A DNA stretch of 64,000 nt from Arabidopsis thaliana (lineage: Eukaryota > Streptophyta > Magnoliopsida > Brassicales > Brassicaceae): NCBI RefSeq assembly GCF_000001735.4, contig NC_003076.8, forward strand, positions 4,216,001-4,280,000. Reading direction: 5' to 3'. The notes beneath the pieces are model-generated. The model did not search any database. It saw only the letters and a program-made list of their open reading frames with translations, and was not told where the DNA came from. Made by a program: the position numbers and the translations under genes. Positions 33,516 through 46,018 of this stretch are shown here, piece by piece. Numbering within the stretch: position 1 is the first letter of the stretch; the number at the start of each line of letters is the position of its first letter.

Positions 33516-36500
33516 ATGGCGGCTACTAGGGTTCGTTGTTGTCATAGCAATGCAGCTTTCACCAGATTGCCACTTACCCGCCACCGAAACTCGCCGACGC
33601 TACCGATTTCTCTAAATCGTGTCGATTTCCCTACGCTGAAGAAATTATCATTACCCATTGGAGATGGCTCCTCCATTAGAAAGGTTTCAGGTTCAGGCAG
33701 CAGAAACATTGTGCGAGCTGTGTTGGAAGAGAAGAAGACAGAGGCGATAACGGAGGTAGATGAGAAGGGTATCACGTGCGTGATGAAGTTTGGTGGATCT
33801 TCGGTGGCGTCAGCTGAGAGAATGAAGGAAGTTGCTGATTTGATTTTGACTTTTCCGGAAGAAAGTCCCGTCATTGTTCTCTCTGCTATGGGGAAAACTA
33901 CCAACAATCTCTTGCTTGTAATGCTGAGATTCTCTCCCTTTTCTCTGTTTTCTATTCAAAGTTTTGAATTTTTTTGATTGGAATTATTGGTTTTGTTGCT
34001 AGTGAAGGCGGGAGAGAAGGCGGTTAGTTGTGGTGTTTCTAATGCATCTGAGATTGAGGAGTTGAGCATTATAAAGGAATTGCATATCAGGTTTTGGTTT
34101 CTTGTAACTATGATTAATTTGGTACCTTTGAGTATCTTTTCCTTTGTTGCTGTTGGTTTTGATCAAGAATGTGTTTTTTTGTTGTTTCAGGACGGTGAAA
34201 GAGCTCAACATTGATCCCTCTGTTATTTTGAGTGAGCATATTTTAACTTGTAGACTTTCCAACATTTGGAGCTTCATTTCTTTCTAATTCTGATAAGGCT
34301 CATAAATTTTTGATTTGTGATGAGTTTGGTAATAATTCAAGAGTGTACATGCATTGCCTATTTATATCTTGGATACATTTTGCAGCCTATTTGGAGGAAC
34401 TGGAGCAACTCCTGAAAGGCATTGCCATGATGAAGGAATTGACACTTCGAACCAGAGATTACTTAGTCTCTTTTGGAGAGTGTTTGTCTACAAGGATTTT
34501 TGCTGCTTATCTTAATACAATCGGTGTCAAGGCACGCCAAGTATGTCCATCATCATATTTTTAGTTCTACTGTAATTTTCTTAATTATATTATATATCAC
34601 ATTTGGTTGCTTATTTAGTCAAATTGATATCTTGGTAGATTAGGGTAGAAAAGTTCAATCTAGATTTAGAAAATATGATAAACAAATTCTATATACTCTG
34701 AATTGGTCATTTAACTTTTTTATTAGTTTGGTTTCGGTTATCAAGGAACACATATTGGTGTACTTTCTCTGTTACATGCTAAACTGGCCTTGGTGTGAGC
34801 TTTATTGCACAATGATCCGGCTCGCAAACATAGCTAAGTAGATTTATCGACCATTACTTTGCAGTATGATGCATTTGAAATTGGTTTCATTACAACGGAT
34901 GATTTCACAAATGGGGATATCCTGGAGGCAACTTATCCAGCTGTTGCCAAGAGATTATATGATGATTGGATGCATGATCCTGCTGTTCCTATTGTAACAG
35001 GTTTCCTTGGGAAGGTATTTCAAACAGTTTACAATCTACAGATAATTAAGATTTTCATTCATGTTTCTGTGGCTTGCCTAATTATTTCATTCACTAATAG
35101 GGTTGGAAAACTGGTGCGGTTACTACCTTGGGTAGGGGTGGCAGTGATTTGACGGCAACCACAATTGGTAAAGCGTTGGGTTTGAAAGAGATTCAGGTTC
35201 TTCTACAATCTCAAAGTGTAATGTTTTCTCTTCAAACGTTGCATACCTTCTGTTCAGTTTGGATGTTTGTTTTTCCATTGAGTAGGTGTGGAAAGATGTC
35301 GATGGTGTTCTAACATGTGACCCTACTATATATAAGCGAGCTACACCAGTACCATATCTGACATTTGACGAAGCAGCCGAGCTAGCTTATTTTGGTGCAC
35401 AGGTCCCACTCTACTTGTATGCAATAATACTCAAGTGTAGTTATTAGTATTGTTACATGAAAATTTGTATGTTGTAAATGCTCGAGTGGTTAAGTAAGGA
35501 AATTCACTTGTTGCTGCAGGTCTTGCACCCACAGTCAATGAGACCAGCAAGAGAGGGTGAGATTCCTGTTAGGGTTAAAAATTCTTATAACCCTAAGGCT
35601 CCTGGAACTATCATCACTAAAACAAGAGACATGACCAAGGTATATTGTCTCCTAATTGTGTTCTTTTATGAATCTCATGTGAGAACCTTCATAGCAAACA
35701 ATTTTGTTTTTTGCTTTTTCATGACAGAGTATTCTAACGAGCATTGTTCTGAAACGTAATGTGACCATGCTGGATATAGCAAGCACCCGAATGCTTGGTC
35801 AAGTTGGCTTTCTTGCAAAGGTAAGGATGTACACTTTTTCATTGGCATGGTCTGAACTGTGGGCTGCTCCACCCTGTGGTCGTTTTGGTGTTGTTAATAA
35901 TCAACACTGCCTGCTTGCCTCACTCTTTTTACTAGGTATTCTCGATATTTGAGGAGCTTGGCATTTCCGTAGATGTTGTTGCCACTAGTGAAGTCAGTAT
36001 ATCTCTGACACTGGATCCTTCAAAACTTTGGAGCAGAGAACTGATTCAACAGGTAAGTTCTTGTAGAATCCCCAATACGTGATTCCCAATTCATTTATGC
36101 GTGCTTTTCAAAGTCCTTTTTTTTTTTTTTTTTTTTTCTTGTTACAGGAGCTTGATCATGTAGTTGAAGAACTGGAGAAAATTGCAGTTGTGAATCTTCT
36201 AAAAGGAAGAGCAATCATCTCTCTAATTGGGAATGTTCAACATTCCTCCCTGATTTTAGAGAGGGTTAGATCTGGTCTCCTAATAAGATTACTTCAAGAT
36301 TCTAACAAAGAAAGATATATTTCTTGTGCGCTTCTTACTTAATTGTTTTAACTTTGGGCAGGCGTTTCATGTTCTTTATACCAAAGGTGTCAATGTCCAG
36401 ATGATATCACAAGGAGCATCCAAGGTAACATTGCTTATCACAAAACTCTCTTTCCGTTCTCACCTAACATATTCCTTTCTTGTTTCAATATCTCGCAGGT

Positions 36501-36654
36501 AAACATTTCCTTTATAGTAAACGAAGCTGAAGCTGAAGGTTGTGTTCAGGCTCTTCACAAATCCTTCTTCGAGAGCGGTGACCTCTCAGAGTTATTGATA
36601 CAACCCAGACTTGGCAACGGGTCACCTGTCAGGACACTGCAAGTAGAAAATTGA
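33516..36654 (+). CDS. AK1: AK1, plastid monofunctional aspartate kinase
   Basis: Thirteen exons: 33516-33917, 34008-34090, 34191-34231, 34386-34540, 34865-35014, 35101-35196, 35286-35402, 35520-35639, 35728-35820, 35936-36052, 36148-36264, 36362-36424 and 36499-36654. They give 569 aa, the length of AK-LYS1 (AT5G13280). The enzyme phosphorylates L-aspartate, the first step to lysine, threonine and methionine. A transit peptide of about 85 residues precedes the nucleotide-binding motif KFGGSSV (91-97). [16 protein letters not shown] and [15 protein letters not shown] are further kinase signatures. Two C-terminal ACT domains ([33 protein letters not shown]) mediate feedback. AK1 is known to be inhibited synergistically by lysine and S-adenosylmethionine. 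There is no homoserine dehydrogenase domain, so it is monofunctional. Confidence 0.97.
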
Positions 36655-36923
36655 CTCGACAAGCTTATTGCTTGATCTGTGTTTTTCTTTGTATTCCTTC
36701 TGAGTGTAGTATGTACGTTCATCAAGCACTGCTTGTTGTCCTACGTTTAGGAACGGGAACTGCTGGCTACCTTTCGACTGTTGTAAGACCAATTTTTTGT
36801 ACCATTTGCGTGATCAAAGTTAAACCAGTTACTAGCAAGAATAAAGAAAAAAGAATATATTGATGCAACTGCAGATGTCTGGATTGGTTTTACAGAGGTT
36901 TTGATACATGTAAGTACGTTGGG

Positions 36924-38215
36924 CTAAAAGCTGTGCAGTTGTGTAAGCATGTGGACAAGCTCATCACTTGAAGGCCGGTCTGCCGGAAAGTCAGAAAGGC
37001 AGATGATGGTGATTCTTAAAGCCATTAACATTTCGTCTTCCTCCACTTCCTCTCCAAGAATAGTCTTATCTAATGCTTCTCGTGCTTCCCCAGACTGTTG
37101 TAAATGTTTCAGCCACTGTCCTAAGCTACCTCCGCTTGCAGACTCTTCGCAGAACGGGTGGGTCGGGTCTCTTCCGGTTAAAAGAACACCCAATATCATC
37201 CCAAAGCTGAATATGTCGCTTTTGTCTGTGTATCTGTCACAAGGATTTGCATTACCGTGTTAGTAAAAGAGATGAAAAAGGAGTTAACTCAAAGGCTATG
37301 GTGTTGATATTTGAAGCACCTGTTACTTTGAGAGGACTCAGGGGCAGAGTAGCAAGATACCGCTGTGTGTGAACTAGGCATGATCTTGGCCAATCCACAA
37401 TCAGCAAGCCGAGGCTCAAACTCAGAATCCAACATCACATTTGTAGGTTTCAGGTTATAATGAAGAATCTGGGTCTCACAACTGAAATGAAGATACTGAA
37501 GCCCTTTCACAATTCCAACTGCAACTCTAAGCCTAATCTCCCATCCAAGCTCTACCTCTTTCGTTCTAACTTTATTCATCACATCCTCAAGGCTACCATT
37601 AGGCATGTAATCATAGACCAGAGAGAACTCATCAGATTCGCGAACATAAGCTCGTAAACTCATAAGGTTCCTATGCCTTAACCCAGCAAGAAGCTCAAGT
37701 TCCTTCTGCAACCTTCTCTTAACCGACTTGCTACTACTACTTTCTGGTGAACCAACTCCTTCAAGTGAGCCTAGTCTCTTGACTGCAACCACTAGACCAT
37801 TATCAAGAACCATCTTATAGTATTTACCATTAAGGTCAGAGCCAAGCAACTGAATACCATTACTGAGAGCTGCGTGGAGAGATTTAGGAGTAATCTTAGG
37901 AGAAAACACCACTGGACCTTTGAGAATTGGCGTCTGTTTCATGAATTTGACAATGCTACGAACCAAGAAAGCTAACACCAAAGCTGAAACCAACCCTGTT
38001 AAAATCCCTGAGACGATACTAATCACAATAACCTTGGAAGTGATTCTTGATTCAAGTGGTGTAGATGATGTTGAAGTTGTGGATAAGTGTTTAACAGTTC
38101 TTCTACGACAACTTGTACTTGTGCTTGTTCTTGAAAAGAAGACTAAGAAGAATAATAAGAGTAGAGAGATAGTGTTGCTACTACTACATCCATTTCTTCT
38201 TCTTCTTTGCTTCAT
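36924..38215 (-). CDS. CRN: CORYNE (SOL2), membrane-anchored receptor-like pseudokinase
   Basis: Two exons (37320-38215 and 36924-37233) give 401 aa, as in CRN (AT5G13290). The frame extends upstream to 38290 only with non-ATG codons; the first ATG is 38215. An N-terminal hydrophobic segment (TISLLLLFFLVFF) is followed by a short outside region and a transmembrane helix (VIVISIVSGILTGLVSALVL). A kinase-like domain fills the rest. There is no LRR ectodomain. VVAVKRL keeps the ATP lysine, but the catalytic loop reads HYNLKPTNV instead of HRDLKxxN and the metal site DCG instead of DFG, so it should be catalytically weak or dead. CRN pairs with CLAVATA2 to relay CLV3/CLE peptide signals restricting stem cells. 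It converges with AK1 (stops about 270 bp apart). Confidence 0.97.
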
Positions 38216-38770
38216 TGCTGCTTCTACGAATAAAAGGTTTTTCAAGATTAGACACAATCTGAGAAAACCCAGAAAGGTGAAGCTGTTCAAAGCTTACATA
38301 AAAAGACACAGAAAAGTTTAAGACTTTTTCAATGCTACAGTGAAGCCTCTTCTCCCAAAACCACAAATATTCTCGAGAAAACCAATGAGAAACCACCAAG
38401 ACAAAAAGGAAAATGGAATTCAACTCAAAATCTTCACGAAGAAGATGAATTAGAATATCATTGGCTCATAGATTCTTATCTGAAATTCTCACTCTTTTCC
38501 TCCAAAATAAAAATTGAAAATTTAAAGGAAGCTTATTAAAAAAAAAAAAAAACCCCACAATTTTCTTGATAAGGGGGGACACAAAAGTATCAAACTTTGT
38601 ATGGGTATGTCTCGAAATAAACCCCAAAACTCAGTGCTAAACCCAAAAAGAGAGAGCAGAGAACAAACTTCAATGAGGGGTTTTCACAATATTACTATAT
38701 CTGTGGTTGAAAGATGAAACAGAACAAACAAAACTATCCAAACTGTTTCAGCTCAATTAATCCCAGTAAC

Positions 38771-38812
<42 letters not shown>

Positions 38813-39922
38813 ACACACTCTCTCTCTAGAACTCTCTTTTCAATACACAGTATCTGCGAGACCGTGACACACTCTCTCTCTCTCTCAGTCTCTCTCTCTA
38901 TCCTCACAAAAAAGCATGACCGAGAATCCGTTACTTACAGCCAAAAAAAAATGGGGTTCCCGCCTTACAGTGGGGCCCACGATGTCAGGTGGTCGTGGTT
39001 AGACTGGGTCCCATAGCCACGTAGGCGGATGAAAGGGGAAGCTCTCGTTGCTTTCATGAGTGGCCGAAAGCAAGACATCGAGTACCGAGCTTGAGGGAAG
39101 GTAAAGACTAAAGAGAGCTGAAGCCAAAAGAAGATCTTGTCCGTTATTTAGATGCGGTTAGTGAGATATGGACCGTTGGATAGAAGAGAGTCTCGAGAAT
39201 TTGTGCACTTTTGTCTTAGCGTGTGAGATTACTACTACACCTACAAAAGTGGTTCCTTTGTTTGTCTGAGAATAATTGCTTTCTCTTCTTTTTCCTTGTA
39301 AAAAATTATTATATTTTTTTTGTTAAAGGTAAAAGCTTTATGCTGTAGTGCTTTTATTCAAAGTTAGGTCTTGTTTTCCGATTTGAACCACATTCCTTTT
39401 TATAAAAATATCTTGGGTTGAAAAAAGATTAGCCTAATTGAAATGGTAACACTATTATCAAAAGACTCAAAACTATGAATGTAATGGGAATAAGTGGACC
39501 AATATGTACTCTGGTCTGAAAATTGACAATTAACTTTCAAACTTGGGCCTGGTTTAACACGTAAATTATCTTAGTTTTGACACAGATTCAAAACCAAAAT
39601 CGAGCCACAAATTAAATACGTTAATACGAAGTGAACAAAACCATAAGTAATTGCTTACAAGTTACAACGTCTGGACATGACAAACTCAGGATGCTATAGT
39701 CCCACATACACACAACACGACACAATACAATACACTATAATTTCCCAATATGCAGCCTATATCCATCCATCACAAAAACATCAATACAATACTTAATTGG
39801 GGGCTAAACTTGCTAGAGACCATTAGAGGTCCTTCTTTAGTGTTGATTGGCTCTTCAGACCGTGAAAGCAACGATGAAACATAGCTCCGGAATTTTTATG
39901 TCCGCAAGCCTATGCATCTTTA
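38216..39922. other. CRN leader and upstream region, then SFC 3' flank
   Basis: 38216 to roughly 38460 is probably CRN 5' UTR. A CA repeat with following CT-rich runs lies at 38775-38890. From there to 39922 is non-coding, with a somewhat GC-richer segment at 38940-39110 (GGGGTTCCCGCC, GTGGGGCCCACG) that may be promoter sequence. The last part should hold the SFC 3' UTR. No gene is seen. Confidence 0.55.
38775..38810. repeat. (CA)18 microsatellite with flanking (CT)n
   Basis: A pure CA run of 36 bases is followed after a few bases by CT-rich runs (38819-38830 and 38874-38899). It lies about 560 bp upstream of the CRN start codon. Confidence 0.95.
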
Positions 39923-42900
39923 TCAGCACTGTCTGTGATTGTATCCATTTGTGTCTGAAAGGAGAGCAAGAACTTCTGGATCAGTAAAATTTGACTCTGC
40001 AGCAATATCAAGAGCGGTTTTGCCTTCTCTGTTCATAGCTTCCGGGTCTGCTCCCCTGCAACATACACACAACTTGTGTGAAAACTTTTAACATTTCCAA
40101 AGGATTTAGCCAGAGAAAATGTTAGGGACATTTTGGATAAGCGGATCTAAGAAGACCAACTCACCTAGTGAGAAGCAATCTTGCTATTGTCACTTTTCCT
40201 CTGAGAAGACAACAGTGCAGCGGCGTTTGACCACTTGAATCTGAGGCGTTTACATTTGCACCATACTGCAGCAAAAGCTCTACCATCCCAAGGTCTGCCT
40301 TCTCACAAGCACAGTGAAGCAGAGAGGAACCTCCGCTTCCCTCAGGAGATATATTTGAAGAACTACCTGTTCTATCAAGTAACTCATTTCTTAATCTGAG
40401 TAGAACATCCTCACGCTTTGGCCTTTCTGGTACTAATATTACTCTGGAAAGTGTTAACGAAGAACTGGAAGTTTGGTCATACACATAATTCACATCCGCA
40501 TCACCATTGACAATGAGCCGGTAAACAGCTTTTTTATCATTGCCACTCACTGCGTCCCACATTTGTTGTGCAGCTGATTGTGGGAAATCGCTGTCTCTTG
40601 ATCTCCGAACAAATAACTTCTCCGCATACTGTGGAATGACAAAAAAAAAAAAAGTTTGAATGAGCTTTCCTGAACATTGCCTATGACCGAGCAACGAGAG
40701 AATGCCTCGAAAGTAAATATTTTCTACATGCTCAATGAATATTTGAAGGAACAACATACTGGGAAGAAATAAGCACGCCCTCGAGAAGAAAAATAGCTTC
40801 ATTTATCTCCAACATAAGGAATCAAATAAAGGGTAGAAGCTTAAAAACCTTAGCTTGTATATACTTCTCCTTGATAGATATCATATCAGCATAGCTGGGT
40901 TTTCCAGTGACCATCACCCTGGATTTATCAGACCTGCACATATTTGGCAGAGTAATTTTAACATTATGATTTCTAGGTGATCAAAGTTATCATCACTTTC
41001 AAACATAAATGGAGTTTTACACTGTTAAGCCGGGGTCAAAATGGATGGCGCTCCTTGAATGAAGCAATTCCTCCCAAACTGTGTTTGCGAAAGTATTTCC
41101 AAGAGCTTGGAACAAACTTATAACAGATGGCTCCCATACTTTCACGTCGAGAGTGAGTGACCTAACCTGTAGCAACAGCCAACTTCAGATTGCTGTATAA
41201 CTTATGTCAAATTGAAGGCCGAGCCATCCAAAGTTCAAATTCTATCACATGCTCTATAATCTGAATTGCTATTGAATATAAGCCTAGTGTCACTTCAAAA
41301 TTCTCATGGACTTCTTTACGTCCTTCCATAAGTTGGTTGTTATAGAGCCTACATATATTTTCTAAGCAATTAAGAGTTCTGGAGATTTTTTACCTTAGAT
41401 ATATGCACACCAAGATTACGGTGAACACCAGAACATTCGATACAGACAAGAACCCCCAGATTTAAAGAAGCCCAGTCTGGTTCTGGAGCTCCACAATCCG
41501 CACATTTGTCATTCCCACAGACCTTTCGAAGAGCATCAATGGGCTTCTCACCCTTTCTAATGGACCGTTGCGGCTGAAAACTTCTTGATGGCCTTTCATT
41601 GTACCCCAAAAAGCTCCTCTCACATACAAATTCTTCAGTAGTAGGATGATCATATTCAGAACTTTCATATGAGCTACTTTCACTAGCAGATCGATGGTGG
41701 CCACTTCCCATGGGACTACCAGGAAGACGCTGAAATGTAGCCGATGGACAATCACCAAAGTTGCATTGGTATTTAATATGAGCCTGGTCAGGTAAAGGAA
41801 TAATGATAATACTTACCTGTTCAGGGACCTGAGAACTAAGTAGTGATGCAATAACCCCAGTGATCTTTTCTATCCAATCCATTTGATCGAGTGCACTCTC
41901 AGCCTGCACTGACAAACATAAGTAAACACTGAGTGAAAACTATTAAACTTGGGCAAACATGTATACAATAAAGTTTTAAGGCAGTAACAAACACTCTGAA
42001 TCAAACCTGCAACGTGTAGTTTTTTGTAGGTGATATGATCCTAAAGCAAAACCTCAGATCTGATTGATCAGCGTCGACTTTAATTGTTGAGGTGAGTAAG
42101 TTCACTGTATGACGAGCTACAGACTTCTCATCATGGACACCACCATGTCCATGATTATTCGAAGAAAGCCACCTACTAAGCAGTCCAGACCCAAGCTCGG
42201 AGCTATTTCTCTGTCCAGAAAGCTGGCTTCCAGACCCCTAAACATCAAATAATCTAAGTCAGAGTGTGAAAAGAATGGGTCAAATAGATTTTTACTTTAT
42301 GAACACCATACCGTTTGCATAATTCTGCTGTTTTCAAATAAAAGATAAATATAAAACCAAAACTCACAGATGGTTTGCTACACTGTTTTCGGTAATAATA
42401 GAGCATTCCCCGGCTGTCAAGAACAAAAAACCTTCTTTTCCAGTCTCCTCTCAGGTTTGAAGATCGTTTAGAGAGATAACCTTGCCTTATTGTTTGCACC
42501 TGAAAGCACCAAGAAATGTTAATAGTACTCTCTGGAAGATGTATCAATCATATGTTAAAGACGTTGATCAACCTTTCCTCTTGCAGCAGATTGCATTACG
42601 GCGTCTATCATTTTGTGAGAGCTTCTACCGATTGCTTGTATGCCATCTCCATTTGGTGATCCATTAGAACCATTTGAACCCCACCTGCTCTCTCGATCAA
42701 CCTGTCTTTTGTACTCCTGCATCTTTTCATTAAGTGCTGCTTGTTCATAATTTGATCTTTCTCTGGATTGTTGCGCATATGTCAAGACCTACAAAAAAAG
42801 AGTTGATGTATAAGTAGTTTTCTAAATGCTACTATCTCCGCGTTTTCAACACATGTGAAGATTCATACATAGTCGTAGAAGAGAATTATACATAAACCCC

Positions 42901-45900
42901 AAATATTTAGGGATCTATCACTTGAAGAAAAGGAAAATAACATTAAACCGACCTGATTGATATATGGTTCCATCTGATGCAGTAATTCGTAACCCTGAAA
43001 GCAACCACGTTTAGATTTGACACAAACCTTTCCAGACTATTTTATAATTCTAAGCAGCATAACAAACTTACCTGTTTGAAGTACCGAAGATGTGCATCCA
43101 TTGTTCCACTGACTGCTTCCAAAAATTCAAACCTTTTCTTAGCTTCAACATTTGATAGAGCAGTCACCTGAGCATAAATTAGGGAAACCAAATGATTACT
43201 TCAACAATACTACGTATGGACAGCAAGTATGTAGATTTGAACACTCAAGATCAAACGATAGAAAATTACAAGGTTGAACCGAGCTTGCTCAAACATAGAC
43301 CTCGAAGTATGAAGTTCCTGTCAGTGTCAAAATATGTTAGTTACAACATAGAAATAAAAATACATGGTTATCAAAAATCAGAAACGAGCTTTACTAAAAT
43401 CATGCACCATACCTGTTCTAAAGCAGCAGCAACGTCACTTTTTGTACCTTTCCTCAAAGATAAAAACTTCTCACGGGCCTAAAGCACAATAAGAAGTTAA
43501 TTAGTTAATCGTCCAGATAAGTGGGAGCCGTGGACCCAATATGCCTCTCTATTTCTATCAGTTATTTTCCAAGCTACAAATGTAGCATGAACAAAAAAAC
43601 TAGCTAGGTTTCTGCAAATTTATACACTGCCTGCACGGAAACTGCAACACATATCATAACTTTGAAAAAGAGGAACCCTAGCGTTCCTCCATTAACGAGG
43701 AATGATTCTAAAATATTTGAGCTCGACCCATTTTGTCTGGTTGAAACTTTTCATACAGATTTACATCTAGTAAAGAAAAGAGTCAGGATGAGAACTTTTA
43801 ATCTTTCCAAAATATCTTTTGTAGTGCAAACCAAGTCAGCGGAGTGGGGAAAACAAAAATCCTTGACAAAAGGGATACCTGATCGTAGGTAAGGCTAGCC
43901 TTGTCAAAGCGCTTCCGAGCTTCCTGTGGCAAAAATGATCTCTCAGGGTTCCATATCCAAATATAACCATGTCATGCTAGCCTACTATAAAAATGGAAAA
44001 AGATATATCTGGACAAGCTGACTAGCCACAATGTAAAGGCAGGCTCAAGAAACTTAACCATATTTTCCGCAATCATCAGACCTTATCTACATTAATGACC
44101 TCAGAAAATATTCACAATTATATTTTGTTTGGGGAAGGTTGACCACATGAGTGATAATTAGTTCTTTTTTTTAGATTTCTAGTGCTGCAAGTCAAACCAG
44201 AAGAACAAGACCTAATGTCCATATTAAATTAAATGCCTCTTGGCAGGTCTTCATATTTTCTCTATTCACACATGCAGAATATTTGTCCTCCATTGTTTAA
44301 TAGATATTCTAGTCAATACTAATACCTCAATGATGCAAAGTTAACTCAAAACATGTATATCAAGCCAATAATAAAGGAAGCAGCTTGTACCTTAACTTCA
44401 TGCAAGTCCATATTGGCAAACTGAAGTAATCTGTCATTCAGTATATGTTCCACCTGACAATGGAACTCATCAAAATCAAAACCTGGATTGAAATGACTTG
44501 ATCTGCTCTAAATCTATATGATGTCTTAAGGTAAAGCAAACTATAAAGAGGCCATTTTTGCTGAAGGAAAACAAAGCTATCCTACGTTGATACCACAGGA
44601 GTTATCAGAGAGAAGGCTGGGAATAGGGAGAAACAGAGAGTGTCAAAATAGCAAACTAGCATACCTGTGACCGAAGAACTTCCTTATAAGTCCCAATTTC
44701 CCTCAACGCAATTGTAAATTTCGTCATTACCGGTCCTGGCACAGCAAGTTAGAGTTTGTCAGCACTTTTAACAGCAAATTGTTAACATTTCCACCAAAAC
44801 CAGTGAATCTAACAACCCTAGCAAAGAGAAAGCGAAGAGAAAGAGCGGGAACAACAACTTCCCTCATAATTTAAGGCCACTATCAGTATTTAGTGCTTAA
44901 AAACGAAATTATGAATTCTAAAATGGAAAGTGCCAAAGAATCTCAGATGAAAACTGCAAAGATTATGGGAATAAACAGACAATATGCTACTGCGAGTTTC
45001 CATATAATCGGTCATACCTCCAAAAGCCACACTTATTGGATCATTATGGCCTCCACCAAATGTTTCAAGTGCACTTGCGAAAGCAATGTCCCCATCGTAT
45101 GCCTCGCCTAGTCCTTCACTGTAAAAAGAAAGAATAATCTATCGCTGTTAAAAGATACATGTTTCAGCCAGAAGAAAACTCTAAATGTAGAGCTACAATC
45201 CTAATTAGCTGTGAAAATTTGAACTAGCATACGTGTATTTCCGGCATCCTTTGTAAAACTTGAGACTTCTTTCCCGCAATATTTCTGCGCTCTCCTCCAT
45301 GCTTTGTAACTATTTAAGAAAAAGATATCAATGTAAGAACGCAGCTGCGGAAGGAAAAATACATAAACGCAAAGAAAACAGTAAAGACACAATCCAATTA
45401 TGGAAGAAACTGCAACTATGGATAACCCCAAAGATTGAGTGATTCAGGCACTCTATATAGGGGCAAAAGAATCATCAACTTCAGGCAAACAGAGCAGTTG
45501 TTGGACAGAATTTGAGCTACACTAGGAACTTCCTTAGCATTTAAGTTGAGTTAGATAGCAGAAGTCCTACTAAACCAGTGAGCATGAAAGTAGTAGCTAA
45601 GTGGACACAAATGTATCCTAAACACACGAATCAGAGACCCAAACAAGTGCACTGGATCATAAGTCATTTCACATTTCATGGAGCAACAAGTTAAAGCGCG
45701 AATAGGCCGTCCAGATAAACCAATTTCTTAGTGACACATTAATTCGAACCTTCCAGTGAAGTTCCACTCACATTTTGGAATATAAATGTCGGTGGACATT
45801 CAAAATTCCAGACACAACACATCCTAATGGCTCCAAAATTAGTATCTGTTGACAACTTTTGAAGAACAAATCTCGCCTAATATGACCCAATTTTAACCTA

Positions 45901-46018
45901 CGACACTAAAAGACTGGACACATCAAGACAAGCACACATAGACAGGAACCAAAGATATGTAGTAGAAACAAACCTGTTTGCGGAACATGGGAGAGTCATC
46001 AAGCTTAGTGAAATGCAT
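39923..46018 (-). CDS. SFC: SFC/VAN3, BAR-PH-ArfGAP-ankyrin protein of vein patterning
   Basis: Nineteen exons give 827 aa, as in SCARFACE/VAN3 (AT5G13300): 45974-46018, 45233-45309, 45018-45118, 44665-44735, 44391-44453, 43879-43923, 43413-43478, 43270-43317, 43072-43167, 42953-42994, 42573-42788, 42368-42499, 42007-42237, 41817-41903, 41394-41729, 41021-41166, 40849-40933, 40165-40628 and 39923-40055. An N-terminal BAR region (about 1-220) is followed by a PH domain starting near 294 ([20 protein letters not shown]). The ArfGAP zinc finger is C516-x2-C519-x16-C536-x2-C539, with the catalytic Arg544 in GVHRNLG. Ankyrin repeats follow at about 700-800 ([29 protein letters not shown]). The protein acts at trans-Golgi/endosomal and plasma membranes in auxin transport and leaf-vein continuity. 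Intron 41730-41816 is 87 nt, in frame and stop-free. Confidence 0.97.

Noticed and set aside
38216..38290. 25-codon N-terminal extension of CORYNE
   Set aside because: The extension starts at a TTG codon; the first ATG is 38215 and yields the known 401 aa.
38714..39016. 100-codon open frame across the CA/CT repeats
   Set aside because: The frame exists because the microsatellite encodes Thr-His repeats. It is a low-complexity artefact in CRN upstream DNA.
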